A DNA stretch of 12,327 nucleotides, from NCBI GenBank assembly GCA_014377495.1, contig JACMPN010000677.1:1-12327 (forward strand), in the 5' to 3' direction. The stretch is from Candidatus Sericytochromatia bacterium (GTDB lineage Bacteria > Cyanobacteriota > Sericytochromatia > JACMPN01). The notes beneath the pieces were generated by a model that did no database searches, had not been told where the DNA came from, and was given only the letters and a program-made list of their open reading frames with translations. Made by a program: the position numbers and the translations under genes. Of this stretch, positions 1 through 6,231 are shown one piece after another (within the stretch, counting starts at the first letter, position 1; the number at the start of each line of letters is the position of its first letter).

Positions 1-36
1 AAAAGCCGGTGGATACCGACAGGCCGTTACCGATGC
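1..36 (+). promoter_or_regulatory. possible 3' half of a c-di-GMP-I (GEMM) riboswitch, cut by window edge
   Basis: Three things recall the 3' half of GEMM-I aptamers as I remember them. AAAGCC occurs at 2-7. A short helix pairs GCC 5-7 with GGC 22-24 and GGT 8-10 with ACC 15-17, with an extra GACA on the 3' side. GTTACCGATG occurs at 26-35, identical to the end of the Vibrio Vc2 aptamer. The 5' half (the GGCAAACC hairpin and GACGC) would lie before the window. The next gene is a c-di-GMP phosphodiesterase, which fits. Against it: the base before AAAGCC is A where I expect C, the loop GGAT is not GNRA, and the gene starts 215 nt further on. It is a candidate only. Confidence 0.33.
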
Positions 37-50
37 AGGCCATCAGCGGA

Positions 51-130
51 TTTGTGCCGGGCCAAACCCGGGAGGTCCGTTAGTTTGGTAGTCTAGTGTC
101 TCCAGACGCTGTCTAACAGGACGGCACAAA
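51..130 (+). ncRNA. candidate structured leader RNA: 80-nt rod of nested stems upstream of the EAL gene
   Basis: TTTGTGCCG at 51-59 is perfectly complementary to CGGCACAAA at 122-130 (9 bp). Directly stacked on its 3' strand, 76-83 pairs with 113-121 (8 bp with A118 bulged), and 95-100 pairs with 105-110 (6 bp, one G-U) under the loop TCCA. Bases 60-75 are left as a one-sided insert rich in G and C. The three helices share one continuous 3' strand, as expected of a folded RNA. It lies between the possible GEMM remnant and a terminator-like hairpin, so it may be part of an expression platform. The alternative is a small palindromic repeat element. I do not recognise the fold as a known riboswitch class. 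Confidence 0.42.
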
Positions 131-139
131 CACGTTTGC

Positions 140-157
140 GGCGTCACGCCACTTTTT
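140..157 (+). terminator. terminator-like hairpin with T run in the EAL leader
   Basis: GGCG (140-143) pairs with CGCC (147-150) around a 3-nt loop, followed by AC and five T (153-157). The 4-bp stem is short for an intrinsic terminator. Bases 138-143 (GCGGCG) can instead pair with CGCCGC at 165-170, which would destroy this hairpin. That would allow terminator/antiterminator switching ahead of the EAL gene. It could equally end transcription of an upstream gene. Confidence 0.3.
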
Positions 158-195
158 GTATGTTCGCCGCTCCAGACGAGGGCCCGCTCGGCTTG

Positions 196-255
196 CAATG
201 ATCTTGCCTTGGTGACTGGCTCAGACAATGATCGATCACGGAGGCCACAATGATC
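196..255 (+). repeat. three direct copies of CAATGATC ending on the EAL start codon
   Basis: The octamer CAATGATC occurs at 196-203, 226-233 and 248-255, with offsets of 30 and 22 bp. The last copy contains the ATG start of the EAL gene. The second copy's ATG (228) opens an 11-codon frame that ends at TGA 261-263, overlapping the EAL start out of frame. The copies could be a protein-binding array, translation-initiation decoys, or chance. Confidence 0.45.
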
Positions 256-1035
256 CGCACTGAAACCGACCTGCACACGACGCCCACACTTGAACTGCCC
301 TGCATCGGATGCCGTGACGGGAAGCTGTTCGAATTGGAGTTCGAATATGCCTATCAGCCGATCGTCAACGTGGCGACCCGGACGATCTATGCCCATGAAG
401 CACTAGTCCGCGGCCCCCAGGGCCAGGGGGCGGGGACGGTGCTGTGCGAAATCAACGAGAGCAACCGCTATCAATTCGACCAGGCCTGCCGGATGAAGGC
501 AGTGGCAGGTGCCGCACGCCTGGGGATGAAGGAGCTGTTGTCGATCAATTTTCTGCCCAATGCCGTCTACCGGCCGGAAGTCTGCATCCGCAGCACATTT
601 GCGGCGGCACGCCAGCACAACTTCCCGATCGAGCAGATCATCTTCGAGGTGACCGAGGGCGAAAAGGTCCAGGACCGGCCGCATCTGGTCAATATCTTCC
701 AGGAGTACCGCAAATTCGGCTTCCAGACGGCGATCGACGATTTCGGGGCAGGGTACGCCGGGATGAACCTCTTGGCCGAATACCAACCGGACATCGTCAA
801 AATCGACATGGACCTGGTGCGCAATATCGACAGCCATCGTCCCCGCCAGGTGATCGTCCGCGGGATCGCCGCCATCTGCGGCGATCTCGGCATCACGGTG
901 CTGGCCGAAGGGGTCGAAACGAAAGCGGAGCGGGATTGCCTGGCCGAGATGGGCATCGCGCTGATGCAGGGTTACTGGTTTTGCAAGCCGGTGTTTCAGG
1001 GACTCGGCCAGATTCCGCTGTCTGCCTGGGAATAA
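250..1035 (+). CDS. stand-alone EAL-domain cyclic-di-GMP phosphodiesterase
   Basis: The 261-residue protein is essentially one EAL domain and should hydrolyse the second messenger cyclic di-GMP to linear pGpG in the cytoplasm. The signature and metal/catalytic positions are present: EAL at 50-52 followed by VRG, N100, E133 in FEVTEGE, the DDFGAGY loop at 163-169, KID at 184-186, E220 in LAEGVET, and Q240 in QGYWF. It is therefore predicted active rather than degenerate. The stretch YAYQPIV...YAHEALVRGP is close to the EAL halves of BLUF-EAL photoreceptors, but no sensor domain is attached. An N-terminal CxxC (C18, C21) precedes the domain, a feature I recall from other short EAL proteins; its role (metal or redox) is not shown. 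GGAGG at 240-244 lies 5 nt before ATG 250 and supports this start. The leader has candidate regulatory RNA structure. The polyphosphate kinase gene follows after 109 bp on the same strand. Confidence 0.93.
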   Translation: MIRTETDLHTTPTLELPCIGCRDGKLFELEFEYAYQPIVNVATRTIYAHEALVRGPQGQGAGTVLCEINESNRYQFDQACRMKAVAGAARLGMKELLSINFLPNAVYRPEVCIRSTFAAARQHNFPIEQIIFEVTEGEKVQDRPHLVNIFQEYRKFGFQTAIDDFGAGYAGMNLLAEYQPDIVKIDMDLVRNIDSHRPRQVIVRGIAAICGDLGITVLAEGVETKAERDCLAEMGIALMQGYWFCKPVFQGLGQIPLSAWE

Positions 1036-1144
1036 CGGGTCGTATCCGAGATCTGTGGCATGGCGGCATAGGCAGGCGCCAAAGGTACGGTTGGTCCCAG
1101 GATCCGGAACGTCCGGCGTTGCCATGCCGTCAAAGGAAATCCCC

Positions 1145-2623
1145 ATGTTTGAATCCGCAGAACTCGGTCACGCGATCGCCAAGGCCGTTTACAAAAAAGA
1201 AGCCCCGAAACTGCGGGAAGCCCTGCTCGATGCGCAATACGACCTGAAAGAACGGGGCGAGTTCCCCGTGATCATCCTCATCTCCGGCGTCGATGGGGCC
1301 GGCAAGGGTGAAACCGTCAACCTGCTCAATGAGTGGATGGATCCCCGCCTCATCCAGAGTCGCACTTTTTCGGCAGCCACGGACGAAGAGCGGGATCGTC
1401 CGCAGATGTGGCGCTTTTGGCGGGCGTTGCCCCCCAAAGGCCGGGTGGGCATTCTCTTTGGCTCCTGGTACACCGAACCGATTTCCGATCGGGTGCATGG
1501 CTTCATCAAAACCCCGGAATTGGATCAGTCGATTGATCAGATCAAACGCCTGGAAAAGATGCTTGTGGACGAAGGGGCCCTGCTGCTGAAGTTCTGGTTC
1601 CATTTGTCCAGGGACCAGCAGCGCCATCGCTTGAAAACCCTGGAAAAGAACCCGAAAACCCGCTGGCGGGTGACGGAGGCCGATTGGCGAGCCTATGAGC
1701 AGTACGACGAGTATCGGCATTGGTCCGAGCACACGTTGCAGGAAACGAGCACCGGAGAGGCGCCGTGGGTCATCGTCGAGGGCAAGGATCCCGCCTATCG
1801 GTCCCTGACGGTCGGCAAAGTGGTGCTCGCCGGTATCCGCAGCCGGCTGGATCGCGAGCCCTCGGCACCCAAAGCGCCGGAAGCCGCACCCATGCTGGCC
1901 TCGATCGACAACGTGCAGATCATCGACCGGCTGGATTTGACGGCGACACTGGAGAAATCACAGTACAAGGCCGAGTTGGAGGCCTGGCAGGGCCGACTCA
2001 ACCTGCTGTTCCGGGAAAAGAAATTCAAAGACCGCAACGTCATTGCCGTTTTCGAGGGCAACGACGCCGCCGGCAAGGGCGGCAGCATCCGCCGGGTCAC
2101 GCAGGCCCTCGATGCCCGCTCTTACGACATCATCCCGGTGGCGGCACCCACCGAGGATGAACGAAATCAGCCGTATCTCTGGCGTTTCTGGCGCCACATG
2201 CCCGCCAAGAGTCACATGACCATCTTCGACCGCTCCTGGTACGGGCGGGTCCTCGTCGAACGGGTGGAGGGGTACTGCAGCGAGTTTGACTGGGTGCGGG
2301 CCTACGGGGAGATCAATGATTTCGAGACCCAGTTGTCCAAACACGGCACAATCGTCGTGAAGTTCTGGCTGGCGATCAGTCAGGACGAGCAGCTCCGCCG
2401 TTTCGAGGCCCGGGAGAAGATCGGTTACAAGCGGTTCAAAATCACCGACGACGATTGGCGGAATCGCAAAAAATGGCCGGACTACGTGCGGGCCGTCAGC
2501 GACATGGTCGAGCGCACCAGTACGGTGACTGCACCCTGGACCCTGGTGGCGGCCAACGACAAATACCACGCCCGTATCGAGATCCTGCGCACGCTGACCA
2601 AAGCAATCGAAAAAGCCCTGTAA
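1145..2623 (+). CDS. pap: two-domain PPK2 (class II), polyphosphate:AMP phosphotransferase
   Basis: A soluble 492-residue enzyme that should transfer phosphate from polyphosphate to AMP, giving ADP. The length and the duplicated PPK2 fold match the Pap family (about 500 residues). Each half has a Walker A loop: GVDGAGKG at 48-55 and GNDAAGKG at 305-312. The second half keeps the Walker B-type FDRSWYGR (361-368) and matching lid elements. In the first half the equivalent reads FGSWYTEP (105-112), lacking the aspartate, so the C-terminal domain is probably the catalytic one, as I recall for characterised two-domain members. An upstream in-frame ATG (1055) is possible, but AAAGGA at 1132-1137 sits 7 nt before ATG 1145 and homology begins there. 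No clear promoter is visible in the 109-bp gap after the EAL gene, so the two may be co-transcribed. No plus-strand T-run terminator follows the TAA. Confidence 0.94.
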   Translation: MFESAELGHAIAKAVYKKEAPKLREALLDAQYDLKERGEFPVIILISGVDGAGKGETVNLLNEWMDPRLIQSRTFSAATDEERDRPQMWRFWRALPPKGRVGILFGSWYTEPISDRVHGFIKTPELDQSIDQIKRLEKMLVDEGALLLKFWFHLSRDQQRHRLKTLEKNPKTRWRVTEADWRAYEQYDEYRHWSEHTLQETSTGEAPWVIVEGKDPAYRSLTVGKVVLAGIRSRLDREPSAPKAPEAAPMLASIDNVQIIDRLDLTATLEKSQYKAELEAWQGRLNLLFREKKFKDRNVIAVFEGNDAAGKGGSIRRVTQALDARSYDIIPVAAPTEDERNQPYLWRFWRHMPAKSHMTIFDRSWYGRVLVERVEGYCSEFDWVRAYGEINDFETQLSKHGTIVVKFWLAISQDEQLRRFEAREKIGYKRFKITDDDWRNRKKWPDYVRAVSDMVERTSTVTAPWTLVAANDKYHARIEILRTLTKAIEKAL

Positions 2624-2632
2624 CCCTGTAAT

Positions 2633-2662
2633 AAAAAGGCAGCCCGCGGTTGGCGGGCTGCC
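2633..2662 (-). terminator. intrinsic terminator of the lipoprotein gene
   Basis: Ten perfect base pairs join 2638-2647 (GGCAGCCCGC) and 2653-2662 (GCGGGCTGCC) around a 5-nt loop. Read on the minus strand the stem is followed at once by TTTTTAT (2637-2631), the classic intrinsic layout, 15 nt after the lipoprotein stop codon. On the plus strand no T run follows, so it serves mainly the minus-strand gene, though the stem could also slow transcripts leaving the PPK2 gene. Confidence 0.88.
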
Positions 2663-2677
2663 GGCAATCCCTGTCGG

Positions 2678-3856
2678 CTACACGACGGCGGCGGCAGCCG
2701 GTGAGGAGGTGGCCGCAGGCCCTGCCGTTGGTGTGGCGGTGGCTGCTGCAGATGGTGTCGCCGTTGGGGCCGCAGACGCAGACGGCGAGGGACTCGGAGA
2801 TGGCGACGTCCCACCAGGGGTGGTCGTGTCGACGGTGCCGACCGGTGTGCCCCCCACCGTGACGACGACCGTGCCCGTGGTCCCCGTGGGCGTTTCGCCC
2901 GTCGTGACGGTCGTCCCGGTCGTCGGATCGGTCAGCGTCACCTGACTGCCCTTGGAGGCAATGCTGACCGTCGTCCCGTCAAAGCGGGTCAAGGTGCCCG
3001 TCCGGGTCTTCGTGCCGTCGGCATTGCACGTCGTCGTCATCGTCAGGCTGCGGGTCTTGCCGTCCGTCCGGGTGAAAGACATGGTGACCGTCGTGCTGCC
3101 CGAGCCATCCGCATTTTTCGTCTCATTCCGTTCCTGGTGCCGCTTCGCCCCGTTGGGCAACGTCATGTCCCGCACGTGCTGAAACGACATGAACTTCGGC
3201 GCCTTGCCGGAAGTACGGGTCATCGTTTCGGTCATGCCGCCGCCGCCTGGCAGGACACGCGTGCGGGTCATCGTCCGGGTCCTGGACCCATCCGGATTGA
3301 TCACCGTCGTCTTGGTCTTTTCATTGGTCAGTGGCGGGCACGATGGCGCCACACGGGGCGCGGGCACGACATCGCTGGCCGTCGCATCCGACGCGGGTAC
3401 GGTGCCCACATCACTGGCGAAGACACAGGTCGGACCGCTGAGGGGCGCCGGCGCCTTACCCTTGCCCTTGCCCTTAGCCAGATTCCCATGGTCCTGATCG
3501 TCGCTGTTGCCACCTTTGGCCGCCACGGAGAACCCCTGCACCGCAAATGTGTCGCCCACCGCCGTGGAGTCAGCGTCAAAGGCAAGGAACTCCTGGAGCG
3601 ATTGAGTCATCTCTGTCACGGAAGTCTTCACACTGGGCGAGGCTTGCAGCTTGGCGACACCGGCGATCGGCCGGGCGTCACCGACCGAAACGTTCTGTGC
3701 AATCGCCGTGTCGGAGGCCATTACGGGTTGACCGGCACCTGCGCTGTTGGCCCCGGGACCGCTGGGCACCAGGGTCATCGCTCCAGGGGTGCAGCCAGAG
3801 GCAATCGCCAGCGTCAACGTCAGATGGGAAAGCAGCTTGGGAAAACGACGCGTCAT
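2678..3856 (-). CDS. Thr-rich predicted lipoprotein with low-complexity tail, function unknown
   Basis: 392 residues. The N-terminus has two Arg, a hydrophobic stretch (8-19) and ASGC at 19-22, a lipobox-like site that would lipidate Cys22 and anchor the protein in the envelope. The -3 residue Ala is less usual. A Ser/Ala-rich region follows, then a short KGKGKGK run, then a central part (about 185-310) of alternating Thr built from units like NPDGSRTRTMTRT, RTDGKTRSLTMTTT, NADGTKTRTGTLT and RFDGTTVSI, which suggests repeated short beta hairpins. The last ~75 residues are Pro/Ser/Ala/Thr repeats (SPSPSPSPSAS and similar), a probable flexible or wall-spanning tail. AAAGGA (3864-3869) lies 7 nt before ATG 3856. 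A strong terminator follows, so it is monocistronic. I recognise no domain family; a surface or adhesive role would be a guess. Codon use supports a real gene: the opposite-strand frames are fragmented. Confidence 0.82.
   Translation of the reverse strand: MTRRFPKLLSHLTLTLAIASGCTPGAMTLVPSGPGANSAGAGQPVMASDTAIAQNVSVGDARPIAGVAKLQASPSVKTSVTEMTQSLQEFLAFDADSTAVGDTFAVQGFSVAAKGGNSDDQDHGNLAKGKGKGKAPAPLSGPTCVFASDVGTVPASDATASDVVPAPRVAPSCPPLTNEKTKTTVINPDGSRTRTMTRTRVLPGGGGMTETMTRTSGKAPKFMSFQHVRDMTLPNGAKRHQERNETKNADGSGSTTVTMSFTRTDGKTRSLTMTTTCNADGTKTRTGTLTRFDGTTVSIASKGSQVTLTDPTTGTTVTTGETPTGTTGTVVVTVGGTPVGTVDTTTPGGTSPSPSPSPSASAAPTATPSAAATATPTAGPAATSSPAAAAVV
3454..3477 (-). repeat. hexanucleotide tandem repeat inside the lipoprotein gene
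   Basis: About four hexamer units on the plus strand (CCTTAC, CCTTGC, CCTTGC, CCTTAG) encode the AKGKGKGK stretch. Each unit adds two residues, so slippage would change length without breaking the frame. Confidence 0.6.
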
Positions 3857-4152
3857 CTGCGGATCCTTTCAATCGAAAGCTTGTCGTGAACGTTCGACAC
3901 AGTCACTGTAGCGGTTCTCCACCTGACCGGCCGCTTGGTTAACCACCGGACCCTTCCCGTCCGTTTCAACTGCTAAACCCCCGCGGCCCGGACGTGACTG
4001 CCTTTGCATCAATACCAGCATCCGGGTCGGATGCCGGTCCGGCCTTTGGCAGCGAAACGGCCACAGGATGGGACGTGGGGCGATTCGCCAGGCGGATCCC
4101 AGCTTTACACGCCGCCCGCAGGTGCATAGGATGCCAGCGAGAGGGTGAGGCG
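3857..4152. other. divergent intergenic region between lipoprotein and phosphoribosyltransferase genes
   Basis: 296 bp without a convincing ORF. It holds the lipoprotein ribosome binding site, which overlaps a small inverted repeat (CTTTC 3866-3870, GAAAG 3875-3879) able to hide part of the AAAGGA in a 5-bp hairpin. It also holds GAACGTTC (3888-3895), a perfect 10-bp palindrome TGGTTAACCA (3936-3945), and the phosphoribosyltransferase promoter at its right end. A weak minus-strand -10 (TACAGT, 3905-3910) lacks a matching -35. Either palindrome could be an operator; nothing shows which protein would bind. Confidence 0.5.
4104..4132 (+). promoter_or_regulatory. sigma70-type promoter for the phosphoribosyltransferase gene
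   Basis: TTTACA (4104-4109, five of six matches to TTGACA), a 17-bp spacer, then TAGGAT (4127-4132, four of six matches to TATAAT). Transcription would start near 4139-4140, leaving a leader of about 13 nt that consists almost entirely of the ribosome binding site. This supports the start at 4153 rather than the longer upstream frame. Confidence 0.6.
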
Positions 4153-4794
4153 ATGATCTTCAAGAATCGGGACGACGCCGGCTTGCAGCTGGCAGACCGT
4201 TTGGCACGGTATCGGGGGATGGCGGGTGTGGTCCTCGGCCTGCCTCGCGGTGGCCTGCCCGTGGCCCGACCCGTGGCCGACGCCCTAAAGTGGCCGCTCG
4301 ACGTGCTCGTCGCCCGCAAGATCGGCGCCCCGGGCCATGCGGAGTTTGCCATCGGGGCCATCACCGCCCGGGGCACCCGGGTGTTGAACGAGCAGATCGT
4401 GCCGCCCTTCAGCCTGCCAGCGGGTTATCTGGCAGCCAAAACGGCAGAGCAGCAGGCAGTCGCCCGGAAACGGGAAGCATTCCTGCGCGACAACCGGCCG
4501 GCCGTGCCCTTGGCTGGCAAGACCGTCATCCTCGTCGATGACGGGATCGCCACCGGCATGACCATGCAGGCTGCCGTCGAGGACGTGCGGGCCCAGCATC
4601 CCGCCCGGATCGTCGTCGCCTCGCCCGTCATGGCCCCCGACGCCTACGAGACCTTCCTGAAGATCGCCGACGACGTCGTGGCCGTGGCCGTGCCCGACGT
4701 CTTTTTTGCCGTCGGACAGTTTTACCGTGACTTCAATCAGACGACGGATGAAGAGGCTCGGGACTGTCTTTCACCCCATGCCGCCAGCGCCTGA
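4153..4794 (+). CDS. stand-alone type I phosphoribosyltransferase-fold protein
   Basis: 213 residues, soluble. The PRPP-binding signature VILVDDGIATGMT is at 125-137, and the family's N-terminal PRGGLPVA (31-38) and C-terminal FFAVGQFYRDFNQTTDEE (about 184-201) are present. This matches the widespread family annotated simply as phosphoribosyltransferase, with no proven substrate; it often lies near stress, phosphate or acyl-metabolism genes. I do not assign a base or amine acceptor. The frame extends upstream to 3994, but a promoter ends at 4132 and GAGAGGGTGAGG sits just before ATG 4153, and homology starts there, so 4153 is chosen. It converges on the 48-codon gene with 16 bp between the stop codons and no terminator visible between them. 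Confidence 0.9.
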   Translation: MIFKNRDDAGLQLADRLARYRGMAGVVLGLPRGGLPVARPVADALKWPLDVLVARKIGAPGHAEFAIGAITARGTRVLNEQIVPPFSLPAGYLAAKTAEQQAVARKREAFLRDNRPAVPLAGKTVILVDDGIATGMTMQAAVEDVRAQHPARIVVASPVMAPDAYETFLKIADDVVAVAVPDVFFAVGQFYRDFNQTTDEEARDCLSPHAASA

Positions 4795-4810
4795 ACGACC
4801 TGTCACCGTC

Positions 4811-4957
4811 TCACTGGCCCAAAATCTGGTTGGCCACTTTCGCCACGCCCGCCCGGGTCGTGCCCAATGAGTCGCTCACCGTGATCGCCGCATCGACGAC
4901 GGTGCGCTGCCAATGTTCCAACAGCAGTGAGCGGGCGGCGGCGTGAGTGCGGGACAT
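4811..4957 (-). CDS. 48-residue small protein, function unknown
   Basis: A short frame from ATG (4957) to TGA (4811). AAAGGA at 4964-4969 stands 6 nt before the ATG, the same layout as the confirmed genes here. The product begins MSRTHAAARSLLLEHWQRTV and ends VAKVANQILGQ. It is rich in Ala, Val and Leu with scattered charges and no Pro or Cys, which fits one or two amphipathic helices. It has no signal peptide or clear membrane span. It lies 99 bp downstream of the desaturase on the same strand, with a possible own -10, and may belong to the lipid operon. A longer overlapping minus frame (4803-5033) has Arg/Pro-rich shadow composition and is less likely. I recognise no family. Confidence 0.62.
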   Translation of the reverse strand: MSRTHAAARSLLLEHWQRTVVDAAITVSDSLGTTRAGVAKVANQILGQ

Positions 4958-5015
4958 CGGGAATCCTTTCGGCAAGCATACGGACAATCAAGACCTGTCT
5001 AGGAAAGTCCGACCG

Positions 5016-5021
5016 AGTATA
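5016..5021 (-). promoter_or_regulatory. possible -10 element before the 48-codon gene
   Basis: TATACT on the minus strand, five of six matches to TATAAT, about 60 nt before the ATG. No good -35 hexamer stands 16-18 bp upstream, so either an activator is needed or the match is chance. Confidence 0.3.
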
Positions 5022-5045
5022 GCGGGAAAGCACAGGCGGCGCCCC

Positions 5046-5067
5046 GACAGGCCATGTCAGGCCTGTC
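5046..5067 (-). other. 8-bp hairpin with the desaturase stop codon in its loop
   Basis: GACAGGCC (5046-5053) and GGCCTGTC (5060-5067) are perfect complements; the 6-nt loop contains the TGA of the desaturase gene (5057-5059). No T run follows on either strand, so it is not a standard intrinsic terminator. It might stabilise the mRNA 3' end or separate expression of the downstream small gene. Confidence 0.5.
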
Positions 5068-6130
5068 CGGCGGAGCGGTCCGCAAAAACCTCGTCATGGG
5101 GCACCATACGCCCCGATCCCTCGTCCCAGAAGACGTGGGTGAAGCACTTGCGGAGATCGGATGCCTGCAGGGAGGCCACCGCCGCAAGCTCCGGAATGGC
5201 CCGACGGGCTGCTTCCAGCCGGTAGTTGGGGATCCTGGCGTTGACGTGGTGGACGTGGTGCAGGCAGATGCTTGCCGTAATGTATCGCCACAGCGGGCCG
5301 AGGTGGATGTAGCTGGAGCCGTATACGCCGGCGTCGATGAAGGACCAGTGGGCATCGTCGGCTTGGTGGCTGTGCTCGTAATTGTGCTGCACCCAGAAGA
5401 GCAGGCTGCCACAACCAGCGGCGCTGACCATCGCCATCAGGGCGATGATAAAGTTCAGCGGCCCAAGCCAGACGGCCAGGGCGACCAGGTAGGCGAGGTG
5501 CATGCCGTTGGTGAGCCGCACGCTGCGGATCATCGCCGGTCCGTTGCGCACCGTCCAGCGAAAGCGCTCGCGGAACTGAAAAAAGGCCGTGTGCCGTTTG
5601 CGCAGGATCACCAGGCTCACGGCGCCCAGGAAAAAGATCGAGGGGATGCTGATCTTGTCCCGACGCAACTTGGCGTTGGCCGGGTTGGCGATGGCCTCGG
5701 CGGCGGTCATGGGGCTGTTCATCCGGTCGACGCCCCGATGGCTGAGCTTGGCCTGATTGCCATGATGCCAGTTATGCTCGGAGCGCCAGGCCTCGTAGGC
5801 GACCCCGGTGATGAAGCCGAGCAGGGTGCCCACGGCGTCATTCACCCGGCTGCTGCGGAACAGGCTCTTGTGGCCGCAGTCGTGCTGGAGGACGAATATC
5901 CGGATCAGCACGGCCGTCAGGGGCAGGATCAGCAGCCAGCGCCAGGGCTGGTCACCATAGACATGCAGGAGGCCGAGCGAGCCGCCGAAAAGGGCCAGGA
6001 TGGAGCCGATCTGCCAGGCGGCAAGACCGTCGTTGGCCCGGGCGAAGGGGATCGAGGCCTCGATGATCCCCCGTGAAAAGGCTATGGCTTCGGGTGTGGC
6101 GGCACCCGGTGACGGAAGAGGCTGAGGCAA
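5057..6130 (-). CDS. membrane fatty acid desaturase (delta-12/omega-6-like, three His boxes)
   Basis: An integral-membrane di-iron desaturase of 357 residues that should introduce double bonds into acyl chains using oxygen and an electron donor. The three histidine boxes are intact: HDCGH at 83-87, HNWHH at 119-123, and HHVHH at 291-295 followed by NARIPNY, the form seen in FAD2/DesA and Bacillus Des-type enzymes. QHNYEH (248-253) is a further family motif. Hydrophobic pairs lie around 45-80 and 210-245. Regiospecificity cannot be read from sequence. The start is chosen as TTG 6130 because AGGA (6138-6141) lies 7 nt before it; GTG 6163, 11 codons upstream in frame, has no ribosome binding site but cannot be excluded. 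It lies downstream of the CDP-diacylglycerol synthase gene on the same strand (about 100 bp gap), probably one operon. It requires oxygen, so it suggests an aerobic or microaerobic host. Confidence 0.92.
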   Translation of the reverse strand: MPQPLPSPGAATPEAIAFSRGIIEASIPFARANDGLAAWQIGSILALFGGSLGLLHVYGDQPWRWLLILPLTAVLIRIFVLQHDCGHKSLFRSSRVNDAVGTLLGFITGVAYEAWRSEHNWHHGNQAKLSHRGVDRMNSPMTAAEAIANPANAKLRRDKISIPSIFFLGAVSLVILRKRHTAFFQFRERFRWTVRNGPAMIRSVRLTNGMHLAYLVALAVWLGPLNFIIALMAMVSAAGCGSLLFWVQHNYEHSHQADDAHWSFIDAGVYGSSYIHLGPLWRYITASICLHHVHHVNARIPNYRLEAARRAIPELAAVASLQASDLRKCFTHVFWDEGSGRMVPHDEVFADRSAGQA

Positions 6131-6231
6131 ATCAGGATCCTGGTGGCATGCATGGCGTATCACCGCACATCATGCCACACAAGCGCCCGTCATCGGGGTT
6201 CGGGCCGGGTCACCTAGTGTGGACGAGCCGC

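Noticed and set aside
3..83. Possible C-terminal tail of an upstream plus-strand gene (frame 3, stop TAG 81-83)
   Set aside because: Only 26 codons are visible, with no recognisable motif, and the stop lies inside the structured RNA candidate; not supportable.
70..130. tRNA-like look of the segment with GTTTGGTAGTCTA
   Set aside because: No 7-bp acceptor stem, no GTTCRANNC T-arm and no proper anticodon arm; the pairing is a single rod.
1057..1128. Inverted repeat GGCATGGC...GCCATGCC between the EAL and PPK2 genes
   Set aside because: Eight-base arms about 50 nt apart with no supporting inner helices; likely chance in GC-rich DNA.
403..1146. Minus-strand open frame of 247 codons
   Set aside because: Antisense to the EAL gene, which has every catalytic motif.
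2638..2662. Same hairpin as a plus-strand terminator for the PPK2 gene
   Set aside because: No T run follows on the plus strand; the T run is on the minus-strand side only.
5054..6076. Plus-strand open frame of 340 codons
   Set aside because: Antisense shadow of the desaturase, which has all three His boxes.
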